Translations under genes and position numbers: made by a program | Source: Stentor coeruleus | Taxonomy: Eukaryota; Ciliophora; Heterotrichea; Heterotrichida; Stentoridae | Reading direction: 5' to 3' | Length of the DNA: 52,481 nt | Assembly: GCA_001970955.1 (NCBI GenBank) | Contig: MPUH01000465.1 | Location: 1-52,481 of the forward strand | Part shown: one piece after another, positions 1 through 10,270 of the stretch | Layout of the letters: every line of letters starts with the position of its first letter | How positions within the stretch are numbered: the first letter of the stretch is position 1 | Notes under the pieces: generated by a model | What the model was told of the DNA's origin: nothing | Seen by the model: only the letters and a program-made list of their open reading frames with translations | Database searches by the model: none

Positions 1-404
1 TATTTATTTTTTAGATTTTTTATAAAAAAATCTTTATTATAATAGTCGTTGCGATATTTCTTCTTGAAAATTTTTTTTTATGATAGTGATTAGTTCTTGA
101 TCATAATTTTTTTTTTAAAAAACTAATAATAGTGTCGCTCTATCTCCACTGTTCTTTTATCCTCAAAGGGTGCAAAAATTGGAATAACTGATAATAAAAA
201 TATTTTTTTTATAGATTCACATTCTTTCATATATTATCAAAATAAAAAAAGAGTAATTATTTTAATATTAGTTATAAAATTTTGGCTTTATTGTAAAACT
301 TTGCATTTTAAATATGTGATAGTCTTATCTTGGTATTCTTTTATTGAAAAATTTTTTTTGTAGCAAGTTAAATTATGATGAAAGGATATATATTTAATTA
401 GAAA
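1..404. other. AT-rich spacer, no gene seen
   Basis: Homopolymer-rich A/T sequence with stops in all frames. I see no coding segment, RNA gene or telomeric repeat here. Confidence 0.5.
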
Positions 405-665
405 TGAAATAGTATGTCCATTCTTACTTAGAAAACTTATTAAAAAAGGAAAACTTATAATATATGGGAAGGAAACTGCTCTTGCTTAAAAAATCCAGAT
501 AATGATGACAGTTTCATACTAGTTGAAAAAATTATGCTGAAAAAGGAAAAAAATACTAAAAAAAAAACCAAATCAAGAGAGAAGGAGAAATTAAAAAAAA
601 GATATTTAAAAAAAATATAAGCATTTTTGAGAGATTTTTTAGAGCGTCACAAAGCAAAAAAGAGA
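405..665 (+). pseudogene. Coding-like 5' extension of the MORN gene, interrupted by stops
   Basis: Upstream of the first usable ATG of the MORN gene the sequence keeps a coding look. A short stretch from about 405 reads as a peptide with a TAG and a TAA. From about 455 another frame reads through a MORN-like WEGN and a Lys-rich stretch up to a TAA at 618-620, and after that TAA the same frame runs on into the MORN protein. Across the TAA the reading is KKI-stop-AFLRDFLERHKAKKR, which has the shape of an IQ calmodulin-binding motif with the stop exactly at the hallmark Gln (CAA to TAA). Either a recent nonsense mutation truncated the N-terminus or the codon is decoded. No 15-nt GT-AG intron removes it. 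Confidence 0.4.
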
Positions 666-1571
666 ATGGCAAAACTTTTAAAAAAAACTGGAACGACAAA
701 CTCAAATAAGCAATCATCGAAGTCCTCATCTTCAGACTTCAGGCCCTATGATAGGCCTTTTTTAGAACTTCTTCAAGAAAAAGAATTAGAAATTATGATT
801 CATACTGTTAAATGTGTCCATGCTAGTCTAGAACCATTTGAGTATTATGGAAAACCACCAAAAGGTTCTATAAAAAGTGGCCCAGTGCTTATGGAAAATA
901 ATTCTATATACACAGGATATTTAGATCATCATAATCACCGTCAAAGCCATGGAGTGCAAATTTGGACTGATGGATCTCTTTTCGAAGGTTCTTGGTATAA
1001 TGACAAGAGAGAGGGAAAGGGCAGAATGATTTATTATAACGGAAATTACTATGAAGGGAACTGGAAAGATGATCAAAGACATGGTTATGGAATCTTAGTA
1101 GAAAGTAATAAGGCAAAGTATGAAGGACATTGGGAAAATGGACTTAAAAGTGGTAAAGGATTTGATATAGATGCTGAAGAAAACAAATATGATGGAACTT
1201 TTGAAAATGGTTTAATGCATGGAAAAGGGAAGATTGAATATTCTAATGGGAACTATTACAGTGGAGAATTTTCTAATGGTTGCTTAGAAGGTAAAGGAAC
1301 ATTCCAGTGGAAAGACGGAAGAAAATATGAAGGGAAATGGAAAAATAATAAATGCACGGCAAGGGATTATTTACTTGGAATGATGGGAGGATTTACAAAG
1401 GTGAATTTGTTGAAAGATCAAAAAAATGGATATGGGGTTTTTACTTGGCCAGATGGACGCATGCATGAAGGACAATGGAAAAATGATAATCAAGATGGAG
1501 AAGGTATATATACTACAAAACTAGGCACAAAAAGTGGTGTTTGGAAAAATGGCAAAAGAATAAACGATTAA
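666..1571 (+). CDS. MORN-repeat protein
   Basis: About nine MORN repeats (Y-x-G-x-W/F...G-x-G) fill residues ~80 to the end, e.g. YEGNWKDDQRHGYG and KYEGKWKNNK. MORN arrays bind membranes or cytoskeleton and are common in ciliate cortical and ciliary proteins; the partner cannot be told. The start is the first ATG of the frame (666); the frame is open upstream to 621 and may once have continued further. Oddity: from about 1351 to 1414 the annotated frame loses the repeat (CTARDYLLGMMGG), while the neighbouring frame reads HGKGLFTWNDGRIYKGEF, a perfect MORN repeat. One base missing near 1350 and one extra A near 1413 explain this: a compensated double frameshift, or two assembly errors. Family assignment is secure; integrity of the product is not. 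Confidence 0.75.
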   Translation: MAKLLKKTGTTNSNKQSSKSSSSDFRPYDRPFLELLQEKELEIMIHTVKCVHASLEPFEYYGKPPKGSIKSGPVLMENNSIYTGYLDHHNHRQSHGVQIWTDGSLFEGSWYNDKREGKGRMIYYNGNYYEGNWKDDQRHGYGILVESNKAKYEGHWENGLKSGKGFDIDAEENKYDGTFENGLMHGKGKIEYSNGNYYSGEFSNGCLEGKGTFQWKDGRKYEGKWKNNKCTARDYLLGMMGGFTKVNLLKDQKNGYGVFTWPDGRMHEGQWKNDNQDGEGIYTTKLGTKSGVWKNGKRIND

Positions 1572-2627
1572 TTTACTTAAAAATAAAGGGTTTAAATTTA
1601 TACCTGCGGTAATTAGTACTCTATGATGCTTATATAGGATTAGGCTTATTCAATGCGCTTTAATATTTAAGTATAGTTTGGGATATGATTTGCTATGCTT
1701 ACTTAGAGCTAAAACTGCATAAAATATACTTTTGCAAGAGGAAGCCAATTCTCCGCAATTTCTTGCATACAGAGCACTTTCTATCCTATCGTAATATAAT
1801 ATGCTTTATACAATTTTTGCTTTATATACTTTTTATTGTAAACTACGCTAAAAATAAATTTAAGCAAAAGAGTGGTTACTTCAGCAATATCTTCTTTAGA
1901 AGGCGAAAGCTATTTAATAATTCATATTAAGTGTATATACAGATTTTGAATTTAATGAAAGTTTTTGATTAATAAGACAATTTTCCTGCTCTGGGTAAAG
2001 GTAAGGGCTCAAGATAAAAGTTAAGAATTCACTTTTGCTTAGAGATTCAATAAGTTTGAAGATTTACTATTTTGTTACTCTAAAATTTGAGATTTCACCT
2101 ATATGATTCATGCTAATGAACCAAAATCTAATTAACTATAGAAGCATGTTTAATTCTAAGTGGAAAAAAAAATAAAAACTGTAGTTTTTAAAGTATTTTA
2201 TGTGAAGATACAATGAATGCACTATGAATTCTATATTGATAATCGATATTTATTCAAAGTTATTTATGCTAAATACATATTTTTCAGTGCTTTTATCAAG
2301 CAACTATATTATACAATGCTTTGAATACTCTTTAAATAAACTTTTTTTACAACTGGAATCTTCAGTTATAAAAACCTTAATAAAATCAAATTTATCAAGT
2401 ATAAAATTAAGATAATAAATAAGTAAAAAATCAATCATTTTTAAAGCATTCAATTTTTAGGCAGCTGGACTTGGTTATTATTTGAAAACTTTAGTATCTT
2501 TAGCTAAAACTACTCCCTAAAAGACAATAATTCACCCTACTGCATGCCTTTAAAGGCTAATTATATAAATTTAATCCACTTTAACACTTTCATACAATTT
2601 TAAAATTGATATACTCTAATATTAGTA
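1572..2627. other. Spacer, no gene supported
   Basis: 1.05 kb of AT-rich sequence. Short open stretches (1685-1930, 2224-2415) are rich in Ile, Leu, Tyr and Ser, as expected from non-coding A/T sequence, and show no motif. I see nothing convincing. Confidence 0.4.
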
Positions 2628-3188
2628 ATGTGGAATCAAAAAGCCTCATCGAAAAGAATAAGAGACCAAGATATAATGCGAGAGCATATAATCCATAGAG
2701 AAAAACTATCTCGCATGTCAGCAAGAATAGACAACGCTCCCCCACAAAATATGACTCATGTGAAAATAAATCTCAAAGGTCAGCTGATAAAGCAATCAAG
2801 AAAAGATAGCATCAACACTTCAAATAAAATTCTTGTTAAAAAACTTATGAAAGTTTCATCCCGCACTTCCTCAGCGCACAGGCCACGAAAAGCAGCACTA
2901 TCACTTAACGCATCAAGAAAATTTGATGAGATCTCAAGAATAACTACAGAAAACTTTCGAATTCTCAATAAAATCAAAGGAAGCAAGCCTTATTATTCAT
3001 CTGAAAGATTGAAAAAAGAATACAGGAATTCTCGAAACTTGAAAAATATGATTTCACAAAACGCAGGCCGAGTACCAAAAATTGTAAATTTTCCTCAGGG
3101 GGATCTCAATCTAAGCAACTTAGAAATAACTTCTGTTAAAAGCTTAAATGCAGGGACAAGATATGATAAATTTTTATTTGGTTTATAA
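2628..3188 (+). CDS. Small basic protein of unknown function
   Basis: A 186-residue frame starting at an ATG and ending in TAA. It is strongly basic (many Lys/Arg, Ser-rich middle), lacks a signal peptide or membrane segment and has no motif I recognise. Codon use is balanced and GC is higher than in the flanks, which supports a real gene. It converges with the TPR gene, with 28 bp between stop codons. A nucleic-acid or microtubule-binding role would fit the charge but is only a guess. Confidence 0.6.
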   Translation: MWNQKASSKRIRDQDIMREHIIHREKLSRMSARIDNAPPQNMTHVKINLKGQLIKQSRKDSINTSNKILVKKLMKVSSRTSSAHRPRKAALSLNASRKFDEISRITTENFRILNKIKGSKPYYSSERLKKEYRNSRNLKNMISQNAGRVPKIVNFPQGDLNLSNLEITSVKSLNAGTRYDKFLFGL

Positions 3189-3216
3189 AGAGTAATTTTT
3201 CTATTATTAATAAGCA

Positions 3217-4098
3217 TTAATTGTTATATTTGCTTCGATGTCTGACAAATTCAACTATAGTTTTTGATTCTTGGAATCTCCCAGCATTAGCTAACTCTTG
3301 AGCATGTTCAAGGTAAGGTGCATAATAATTAGGGTTTATTCTAAGAACATGCTTATAATCCCTTTGTGCAAAATCTGGGCGGTCTATAGCTTCATATGCT
3401 TCTGCACGTAAAAGAAGCACTGCTGGGTCAAGATTAAGGTGTTTTTTTATATCTATAAAATCTGTATATTCTTCAATTGCTTCTTCATAATAGCCAAGCC
3501 ACATAAAGCTTCTTCCTAGCTCATAATGCCCATCAGGACAGTCCATTCTTTTTAGGAATTTCTGGAAAAACTTTATACTTTCATCATATTTCTCTTTAGC
3601 TTGAAACACTTTTCCCAGAGAAAAATAACAGTATGGACTATGAATTTTCATAAGAAGGGCTTTATTCAAATACTCTTCAGCTTTATCTATATCCTCTAGT
3701 AGTCTATAGGCCTCTCCTAAAAGATAGTAAACATCAGAGTGAGTTATTCCTTGCTCAGTAATAGATTGAAGAAGGCTTACAGCTTTAAGGTATGAAGATT
3801 TAGAGATTAGCTTTTGTGCTTTAACAATTGCAGCTTTGATAAAAGCGGTACTATCTTGAATAACTTGCTTTGACCTATATGAGAAATACATGCGACTTTT
3901 GCATAGGTCGTGACTATTTTGAGGATTTTCTAGCCTCCTTAAGTAAGATGGAAGCCGAAGGCCTAGTTTTATTGCTCTTGTTGGAATATCTGTTGATGAA
4001 CCTTTAATAATCTTTGGTCCATCTATAGTTATGCTGAATAAATCTTACTTTTGTCCAATCTCGTCGACAAAAACATCTAGAGTGTCACTCTCATTCAT
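3217..4098 (-). CDS. TPR-repeat protein with one 15-nt intron
   Basis: Exon 1 is 4049-4098 and exon 2 is 3217-4033; removing the 15-nt intron (4034-4048) gives 288 residues starting MNESDTLDVF. The simple unspliced frame would begin internally at 3891. About five tetratricopeptide repeats occupy residues ~80-280, recognisable as pairs of helices with the Y..LG.....G-Y--A pattern (YYLLGEAYRLLEDIDKAEEY, HYELGRSFMWLGYYEEAIEE). TPR arrays are protein-binding scaffolds; relatives include ciliary transport and co-chaperone proteins, and I cannot choose between them. The gene points toward the basic protein at 2628-3188. Confidence 0.8.
4034..4048 (-). other. 15-nt spliceosomal intron
   Basis: On the minus strand the sequence is GTAAGATTTATTCAG. 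It contains an in-frame TAA, and its removal joins two coding stretches in the same frame with no residue lost from a conserved motif. The 15-nt length is the hallmark of heterotrich introns. Confidence 0.85.
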
Positions 4099-5039
4099 AT
4101 TATGAAATTATTTCATGATAAACAATTTTAAAAGATTAGTAAATTTATAAAAATAATACAGTTTTAATATCAAAACTTAATTAAATCTTATAAATGCTAT
4201 GCTAAAGATCTATAATTTGTAAATATTTGCATGCTGGTATATTGATGGAATGCCTTTTTTTAATATAGTTCGCTTTAATTTGCTAATTCACTAGACATGC
4301 TTGCAATAAATTTTAATATTATTGCAAACCTTTGATTTAATTATATTCTCAATACTCATACTATATATTACTACCTTTATAGTTTATCATTATATTTATT
4401 GCTTTAGTGCACATGCTTAAAAAAATATTTCTTTGGGTTTAAATTTGATTAGGAAATAGGATTTTTTATGCCTGAAAAGTGGACTTTAAGTAGTTCGTAA
4501 GGATACAAATGCTAATATTTATAGATGTTTGACTAATCTTTTTGAGAATTTTAGGAAGAAAATAACTTTAAAAAACTATTAAAGGATTTAAAGATCTGAA
4601 CTCTGGGTATTTACAACATATATGAAAACTTAACTATTGTTATTTAATACTTATCTTAGACTCAATTTCGAAGGGACATAAAAGAACATTACCTAGAATT
4701 AATATAAATAATGGACATAATAAAGAATAGTCCCTATCAGTTAATAAACATTCAAATATAGATGTCTGTTTTAAACCTTGCTCTTAAAAAATTCTAATAG
4801 CCTTATTTTTCAATTTTCATATATTGAAGAAACAATTTTTAATTGGTAATTGATCAATAATTAATATTTAGATAATTTTTTTTATCAACTAATTTAAATT
4901 AAAAAATATATTTAAGGGTATTGCAATTTAATTAATGAAACTGACTTAAAGCTAATATTTTTATAAAGTGCTTAGGATTTGCATAGAGAAACTAAAGCAA
5001 TTAATTAAATACAATGATATCAAAATATGCAATCAGAAT
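4099..5039. other. Spacer, no gene supported
   Basis: Very AT-rich, with frequent stops in all six frames. Nothing recognised. Confidence 0.4.
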
Positions 5040-5332
5040 ATAAAAGAAATAAGCAAATAGTCAAGCTGAAATAAAAATCATCACTTAGAAAAAAATCAAA
5101 CTTTAAACAGTGAGCTTTTACAAGACAATAAAATCAGTAAAGCCTGCATAGATGGGAATTAAAAATGAAAGAAATAGACGGCCACATATTTTGGCTCATA
5201 ACATGCAAATTATATCGCAAACTCCCTACACCAATATGAAAAATTGAACGGTAAAGGACATCGGTATGATAAATATAAGGACACTAATCTAGAATTGGAG
5301 AGTCAAAAAAAGTGGATGCATTATTAGTCAGT
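5040..5332 (+). pseudogene. Decayed MORN-like coding stretch
   Basis: One plus-strand frame reads NHHLEKNQTLNSELLQDNKI, then several stops, then YFGS, NYIANSLHQYEKLNGKGHRY and a Lys/Glu-rich end. The G-K-G-H-R-Y-D and Y-x-G elements resemble a worn MORN repeat. At least five stop codons interrupt the frame, so it is a relic at best. The similarity is weak. Confidence 0.3.
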
Positions 5333-5586
5333 ATTTATATAGACCGAAAATTAATTGAGCATAGGCTATTTAAATCTTAAATCTATCAAATTATCAAAAT
5401 AAATGATAATCTAATAAACTGTAATAAAACTATGCAAGAATCTTAGTTTTATGTATTAATAAAATCAAAATATCTAATTCTAATAGCGTTTTAATATTGG
5501 AAAAATGAAAAAGTATTGTTAAATAATTTTTTAAGCTGTATGCAAAAAAATTAAAATTAGCTTATAGGTAGTTTAACAACATTTAA

Positions 5587-6231
5587 TTATGTTTTAGATT
5601 TTAGTATTTCTTCTAATGCAACTTTAAGAGTCTTTATAAATTTTTTATGCTTCATTATTTCTCTATCTTTTCTTTTGATGATTTCTTGTAGATCATCTTT
5701 TGAATTAGAAATTTCATCAGGACTATCATATCGTGCTAAAGGCTCATCAATCACTTGCTTTTGAGTTAGGCCTAGGCTTAATACTTTTCCTTCCTCTTGG
5801 ACTAAACTCACATTAGTGGCAAATTCGGCTTCTTCTCTAAGATTTTCATAGATATATAATTCCCTTTCTATCTCTTTATTAGCATGATAAGTCTCTTTTA
5901 GCATATTGAAAATTAGAGACATTGAATTATAACATTTTTGAGTTAAGGGGAAAATTTTTTCCTTGAACTGAGCTTCATCATATCTGCGATAGATTTTGTC
6001 TTTACTAAGTTCATATTGCATTTTCAGTTTGTTTAGTTCAATTTTGTGATTAATTTCGGTGATACTTAAAATGCTATTTAGTTCCATAATTCTGCTTTTC
6101 AATTCCAAATTCTCGTTTGTTAGGTCTTCGATCATTTTATCATCAGTGAAAGTATAAGATTTTATTGATGAAAATTTTGGGGTATGAAAATAGTCACTAT
6201 CTTCAGGCGATGCAGGCTGGCAAGACATCAT
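5587..6231 (-). CDS. Coiled-coil protein of unknown function
   Basis: A 214-residue, Glu/Lys-rich protein with long predicted helices (residues ~35-85 and ~175-210) and no membrane segment. The N-terminus is MMSCQPASPE. It ends with TAA near a long AT-rich spacer. It diverges from the large coiled-coil gene at 6253 with only 21 bp between the two start codons, so the two may be co-expressed. No family recognised. Confidence 0.7.
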   Translation of the reverse strand: MMSCQPASPEDSDYFHTPKFSSIKSYTFTDDKMIEDLTNENLELKSRIMELNSILSITEINHKIELNKLKMQYELSKDKIYRRYDEAQFKEKIFPLTQKCYNSMSLIFNMLKETYHANKEIERELYIYENLREEAEFATNVSLVQEEGKVLSLGLTQKQVIDEPLARYDSPDEISNSKDDLQEIIKRKDREIMKHKKFIKTLKVALEEILKSKT

Positions 6232-6252
6232 CGTTTATAATTTTATAAATAA
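6232..6252. promoter_or_regulatory. 21-bp divergent intergenic region
   Basis: The whole spacer between two divergent ATGs is 21 bp and contains two TATAA-like cores (TTATAA and TTATAAATAA). Transcription start sites and promoters for both genes must lie here or inside the opposing coding sequence. This agrees with the very short 5' leaders reported for heterotrichs. Confidence 0.5.
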
Positions 6253-9200
6253 ATGTCTGTTGACTTCGACCCTTATAAATTTGAAATTAAAATCAGGTCC
6301 ATGGTCATGGAACTCATGAACCCAGGTGCAAGAAGAATGATAGAAATTCAAGAAACATTGGAAGAGCTTGTCAGAAGCAATAATCAATACAAAAAACGGC
6401 TTGACGATCATGACTTCAATTTTAGCTCTATCCATGGAAAAATAAACCTCATTGATGAAGTTCACAAAGTAGCCCAAGATTTAAAAGCACAAAATATAAA
6501 CTTCGAAGCTGAAATCAATCAAAAAACTCAAATGATAACAGGAAATGTTAGCAAATCCACCCACAAAGTAGATGATATGTTAATCAAAGTTCTTACAATG
6601 GAAGAAAACTTTAGAAATTCTCGAACTGAAATATCAGAATACACTAATACAATAAATACAGTAAGAACTGCAATAATTGATGATCAAAAAGAGCTTGTTA
6701 CATTTGTTGAAAAGTCTATGTCAGATACTAAAAAGATGTATGATGAAACTGACAGAAGATTGAATAAAGCTGAGCATGCTGTATTATCATTTACTGATAT
6801 TGCTTTGCCACAAATGATGGCAGATGTCGAGAAGAATAATCGTCAATTCAGGGAATTACGCAAAGAACTTAAAGAAAGTTTAGAGAAAAAAATGGATGTG
6901 CAAGATTATCAAAAATTAAAAAGAAATATGAAGTTTGAACATGATAAAGTACAAGAAAAGCTAAAGTTATTGACAGATAATCATGATAAAATTGAAGAAT
7001 ATCTCGATAATTATTTGCCTATTGAAAGATGGAATGCGATTTCAGAAGCTATGTGCAAGTTGGATGCTAAGCATTTGAAGAAATTTATAGAATATGATGA
7101 GTCTAAGATGGAAGCATTTAGAAGCAGTGTTGAAAAAGAGCATAGTGACATAGAAGGAATAAGTAATAAAGCTTTAGAATCATATTCTACAGCTATGGCA
7201 AGAAGAGAGACAATGAAGATTGAAATAGAANATAAAGCTTTAGAATCATATTCTACAGCTATGGCAAGAAGAGAGACAATGAAGATTGAAATAGAAAAAG
7301 CTGAAATGGAAGAAAAAGCTAATTATGCCAAAGCAAGACAAAATAGTTCAGAGAAAATGAGAAGAAGGAAAAAAGAGTCAAGAGATTATAGAAATAAAAA
7401 AGAAAGAAAGCCAAGTTATGATGACGATGATGATTATAATGATTATGGACAAGATCGAATCGAAATACCAAGAGAATATGAAGTATCAAGAGATCAAATG
7501 TATGGTGAGAGGTCAAAAAAGCGTGGCCGTCATGGAAAGCAAGGAAGGGATCGTATGAGGTCATCACAACAAGATGAAAATTTTAGTGGGCGTTCCCTTG
7601 AACGAAATCATAGAAAAATGCCTAGTGATGCTTCAAGCAAATTAACTGAAGATGCAGATAGAGATAAAGAAGTGAACGCAGAAGTGGTTTATATAGAAAA
7701 AATTTATGAAAAACCTGAAAGTCAGGAAAAAAGTTTGATTTTCAATGAGCCTTTACATAAAGATCCTTCTCAGCCTCTTGCGAAAATTGAATCTATTGAA
7801 AACTTAGTGAATGAAAAATCAAATGTAAGCATAAAAAAAGATTCATCTGTGCAAAATATAGAAAAAGAAGCATCAGTTAAAAAATTTGAAAATGAAGAAA
7901 TCAAAAATGATATGAATAATTTATCTATAAGTTCATCAAGAAATATTAAAAGAGATTCTTCTAATAGAAGTGTATTGCGTGAGCCTTCTAAATCAAATTT
8001 AAACGAGCCTTTATTACAAAATACTAAAGAACCTTCTTTAACTAATTTGATTCAAGAAGAAGCTAAGGAAAATATTTTGGAAAAAGATAAACTCTCTGAA
8101 TTTATTCAAGAAAATGAACCTTTTACTGTAAAGTCAAAATTCTCATCAAGGTTACCTTCAGCTCAATTTCTCAATGAAGCTCAGAAGCTTGTTAGTGAGT
8201 TTCCTGAAGCAGACGATGAGTTATTGCCATTAGATGTGCAACCTATGAAAAATCCTGAAGAAGAAATGGAAGATTTTTACAATAACATTAGTAATACTGA
8301 ATCTCCTGCGGTATTCCAAGCTAAAGATTTTGGCTTGCTTGAGCATGAAGATAGTGAAGAAAGTCATCGCTTCAAAAGAAAAGCTGATGCTTCACATAAA
8401 GAATATTATTCTCCTGAGTTTTCTCCAAGTATTGATATCGCTAAGATCGAGTCAGAAATTGAAGAGATAAGGAAAGGACTTGATCATGTTATTATAGAAG
8501 CTTATAAAAGTAGCAAAGAAGCAAATGAAGCTAAAGAGTTGACAATTAAAAATACCAAGATTTTTGAAGATTCGTCAAAAAATTCTTCGGAATCTTTGAA
8601 TCAATTCCAGAGATCTCTTGATACTAATCTAAATCTCCTCCATGAAGAAATGAAGCAACTCATTCTAAGAAACAAGCAAGAAAAAAATGATATGGGAAAA
8701 CAAGCAGCTCAATATCACTCAGAGCAAAGATCAAATGCTCTTATGCTTGAAAAACTAGATCAACAGATAGTATCAATAAACGAACTACTTTTGAGTCTTG
8801 CCGAAATAGGTAAAATCGCTTATATCCTAATTGCCCAAGAAGAAGAGGATCGCCAATCACTTCAACTTATAGGATATTCAGAGGCTAAAGTTCAAAAGCC
8901 ATACATATCATTAAAAGCAGATTGCATGTCATGCTCAGGGCAAAACCCAACAATCCTCAATGCTTTTAAAATGGCTTGTCTTAATTATATGCCAAGCACT
9001 CTAAAATATCGTCATAGAACTTATACTCGCAAGCAATTAATTGGTGTATTAGGCTCACTTACTAACACTTCTTGGAATCAAGCAACAAATAGGTCGCAAA
9101 GAATTGCTTCTGAACTCGGCTCATATCAAACAGTTCCAACACCAATTGAAGATAGTTTGATTAAAAACTCAAAAAAACAACGCTATAATTATAGTCAAAT

Positions 9201-9294
9201 TTTTGAACTGCCGAGTCTTAACGCTAGCAAGTTGTTCCTAGATTCAATGGAGACACCTAAGAGCAGTACTAAGGAAATCAAAAAGCATAATTAA
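6253..9294 (+). CDS. Large coiled-coil protein with C-terminal Cys motif
   Basis: As assembled it has 1013 residues, but 22 of these come from an unmerged contig overlap around the N at 7231, so the true length is probably 991. Residues ~1-330 form long helices, ~345-450 is an Arg/Lys/Asp-rich stretch, ~450-700 is Ser/Glu-rich and probably disordered, and ~715-815 is again coiled coil. The C-terminal ~130 residues are different: hydrophobic, with ADCMSCSGQNPTILNAFKMA (CxxC) followed by an Arg/Tyr-rich segment, which looks like a small conserved domain I cannot name. Architecture suggests a structural or cytoskeletal protein. The start codon follows TATAAATAA directly. Confidence 0.75.
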   Translation: MSVDFDPYKFEIKIRSMVMELMNPGARRMIEIQETLEELVRSNNQYKKRLDDHDFNFSSIHGKINLIDEVHKVAQDLKAQNINFEAEINQKTQMITGNVSKSTHKVDDMLIKVLTMEENFRNSRTEISEYTNTINTVRTAIIDDQKELVTFVEKSMSDTKKMYDETDRRLNKAEHAVLSFTDIALPQMMADVEKNNRQFRELRKELKESLEKKMDVQDYQKLKRNMKFEHDKVQEKLKLLTDNHDKIEEYLDNYLPIERWNAISEAMCKLDAKHLKKFIEYDESKMEAFRSSVEKEHSDIEGISNKALESYSTAMARRETMKIEIEXKALESYSTAMARRETMKIEIEKAEMEEKANYAKARQNSSEKMRRRKKESRDYRNKKERKPSYDDDDDYNDYGQDRIEIPREYEVSRDQMYGERSKKRGRHGKQGRDRMRSSQQDENFSGRSLERNHRKMPSDASSKLTEDADRDKEVNAEVVYIEKIYEKPESQEKSLIFNEPLHKDPSQPLAKIESIENLVNEKSNVSIKKDSSVQNIEKEASVKKFENEEIKNDMNNLSISSSRNIKRDSSNRSVLREPSKSNLNEPLLQNTKEPSLTNLIQEEAKENILEKDKLSEFIQENEPFTVKSKFSSRLPSAQFLNEAQKLVSEFPEADDELLPLDVQPMKNPEEEMEDFYNNISNTESPAVFQAKDFGLLEHEDSEESHRFKRKADASHKEYYSPEFSPSIDIAKIESEIEEIRKGLDHVIIEAYKSSKEANEAKELTIKNTKIFEDSSKNSSESLNQFQRSLDTNLNLLHEEMKQLILRNKQEKNDMGKQAAQYHSEQRSNALMLEKLDQQIVSINELLLSLAEIGKIAYILIAQEEEDRQSLQLIGYSEAKVQKPYISLKADCMSCSGQNPTILNAFKMACLNYMPSTLKYRHRTYTRKQLIGVLGSLTNTSWNQATNRSQRIASELGSYQTVPTPIEDSLIKNSKKQRYNYSQIFELPSLNASKLFLDSMETPKSSTKEIKKHN
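7166..7296. repeat. Unmerged contig overlap around a single N (65 bp twice)
   Basis: The 65 bp at 7166-7230 are identical to 7232-7296, separated by one N at 7231. Since 65+1 is a multiple of 3, the frame stays open and the artefact is hidden as 22 extra residues with one X in the coiled-coil protein. Confidence 0.92.
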
Positions 9295-9410
9295 ATCCTC
9301 ATACTTATCGTTAATATTTATAAATGCAATAAGCAAACGTTAATTGCATTCATACTTAGATTTTTATCTAAATATTTAATGATGGCAACTCCTAAATGGT
9401 CATTGATTCC

Positions 9411-9578
9411 TTAATAATTATGCTTAATGCATTTGGTCCAAGTTGTAATATATAAATCTACAATCATTTTGCTTTTCTGCTTAGCTTCAACTACAACAGG
9501 TTTTCGCATTTTAAGTTCCACTATTTTTTGAGGAAAAAACGAAATTTTTGAAGTTATTTCTTTAGAAAAGTTGATCAT
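9411..9578 (-). CDS. Possible small ORF
   Basis: A 55-residue frame beginning MINFSKEITS with a Lys/Val-rich middle and ending in TAA. Codon use looks better than the surroundings, but there is no motif and no homolog I recognise. It could be another coding relic like its neighbour at 9775-10070. Confidence 0.25.
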   Translation of the reverse strand: MINFSKEITSKISFFPQKIVELKMRKPVVVEAKQKSKMIVDLYITTWTKCIKHNY

Positions 9579-9774
9579 ATTCCTACTTCCCCATCAAAGT
9601 TAAGATCAAAAACCTAATATTATTGTTAAACAAAGATAAGTTTAAAACAACAATAAAACTTTAAGCAGAAAATCATTTAAAGTTCCTAAAAATTTATAAC
9701 CATAATTTAGTAAAATATAATCAATAATCTTTCTTATTTAGATATATTTTTCGGAAAGTCATATGTTAGATAAA

Positions 9775-10070
9775 TTGCAAATTATATGAAACTATCTATT
9801 TCATTAATTCTTATAGCACTTTGATGCCGATTTAAGTCACAATTGATGTGATACTTAGATTTAGTCACCCTATAGCCAATATACAAGTCCCTATCCTGAG
9901 AGTAACTAATTCTTCAATGAACTATCACCTCTAAGTGCAGACCTACACTAAACAGACAATTTTTGACCAATTTTTACATCACCAATAAATGCTATATTTT
10001 GATCTATACAATTTACTTGCTTAAATCTTGAAATGCAGTTTCTGTATGTATATTCATAATGATCTAGCAT
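9775..10070 (-). pseudogene. Gamma-carbonic anhydrase relic
   Basis: From an ATG at 10070 the frame reads into DQNIAFIGDVKIGQKLSV, stop (TAG, 9948-9950), CRSALRGD. This is the start of the left-handed beta-helix of gamma-class carbonic anhydrases (FIGDVxIGxxSSVWxxxxLRGD); the TAG replaces the conserved Trp. After a frameshift the adjacent frame continues with IG-containing hexapeptide-like rungs (LRIGTCILAIG) broken by further stops. In eukaryotes this family belongs to the carbonic anhydrase module of mitochondrial complex I. The relic covers roughly the first third of the usual ~220 residues; no metal-binding His set survives. It lies just downstream of Tfb4 on the same strand. Confidence 0.7.
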
Positions 10071-10270
10071 CTATTTAGTCTTAAATTTTATATAAAGAGA
10101 GTTAGAAGTAGGCAGACCTGCAATATCTATGCTTCTTTCGATAAGTAGGATCTATATGGTAATTATGAATGAACTGAGATTTGCCCTTGTGATCTAGTCG
10201 CCTAGACCTAAAAGAACATGTTTCATGTTTTATTAATTTGTGATATTTAAAGATATTGTAAGCTTTAAAA

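Noticed and set aside
1685..1930. 81-codon ORF rich in Ile/Leu/Tyr
   Set aside because: Composition is what non-coding A/T DNA gives; no conserved pattern.
2224..2415. 63-codon ORF
   Set aside because: Low-complexity, no motif, no promoter-like context.
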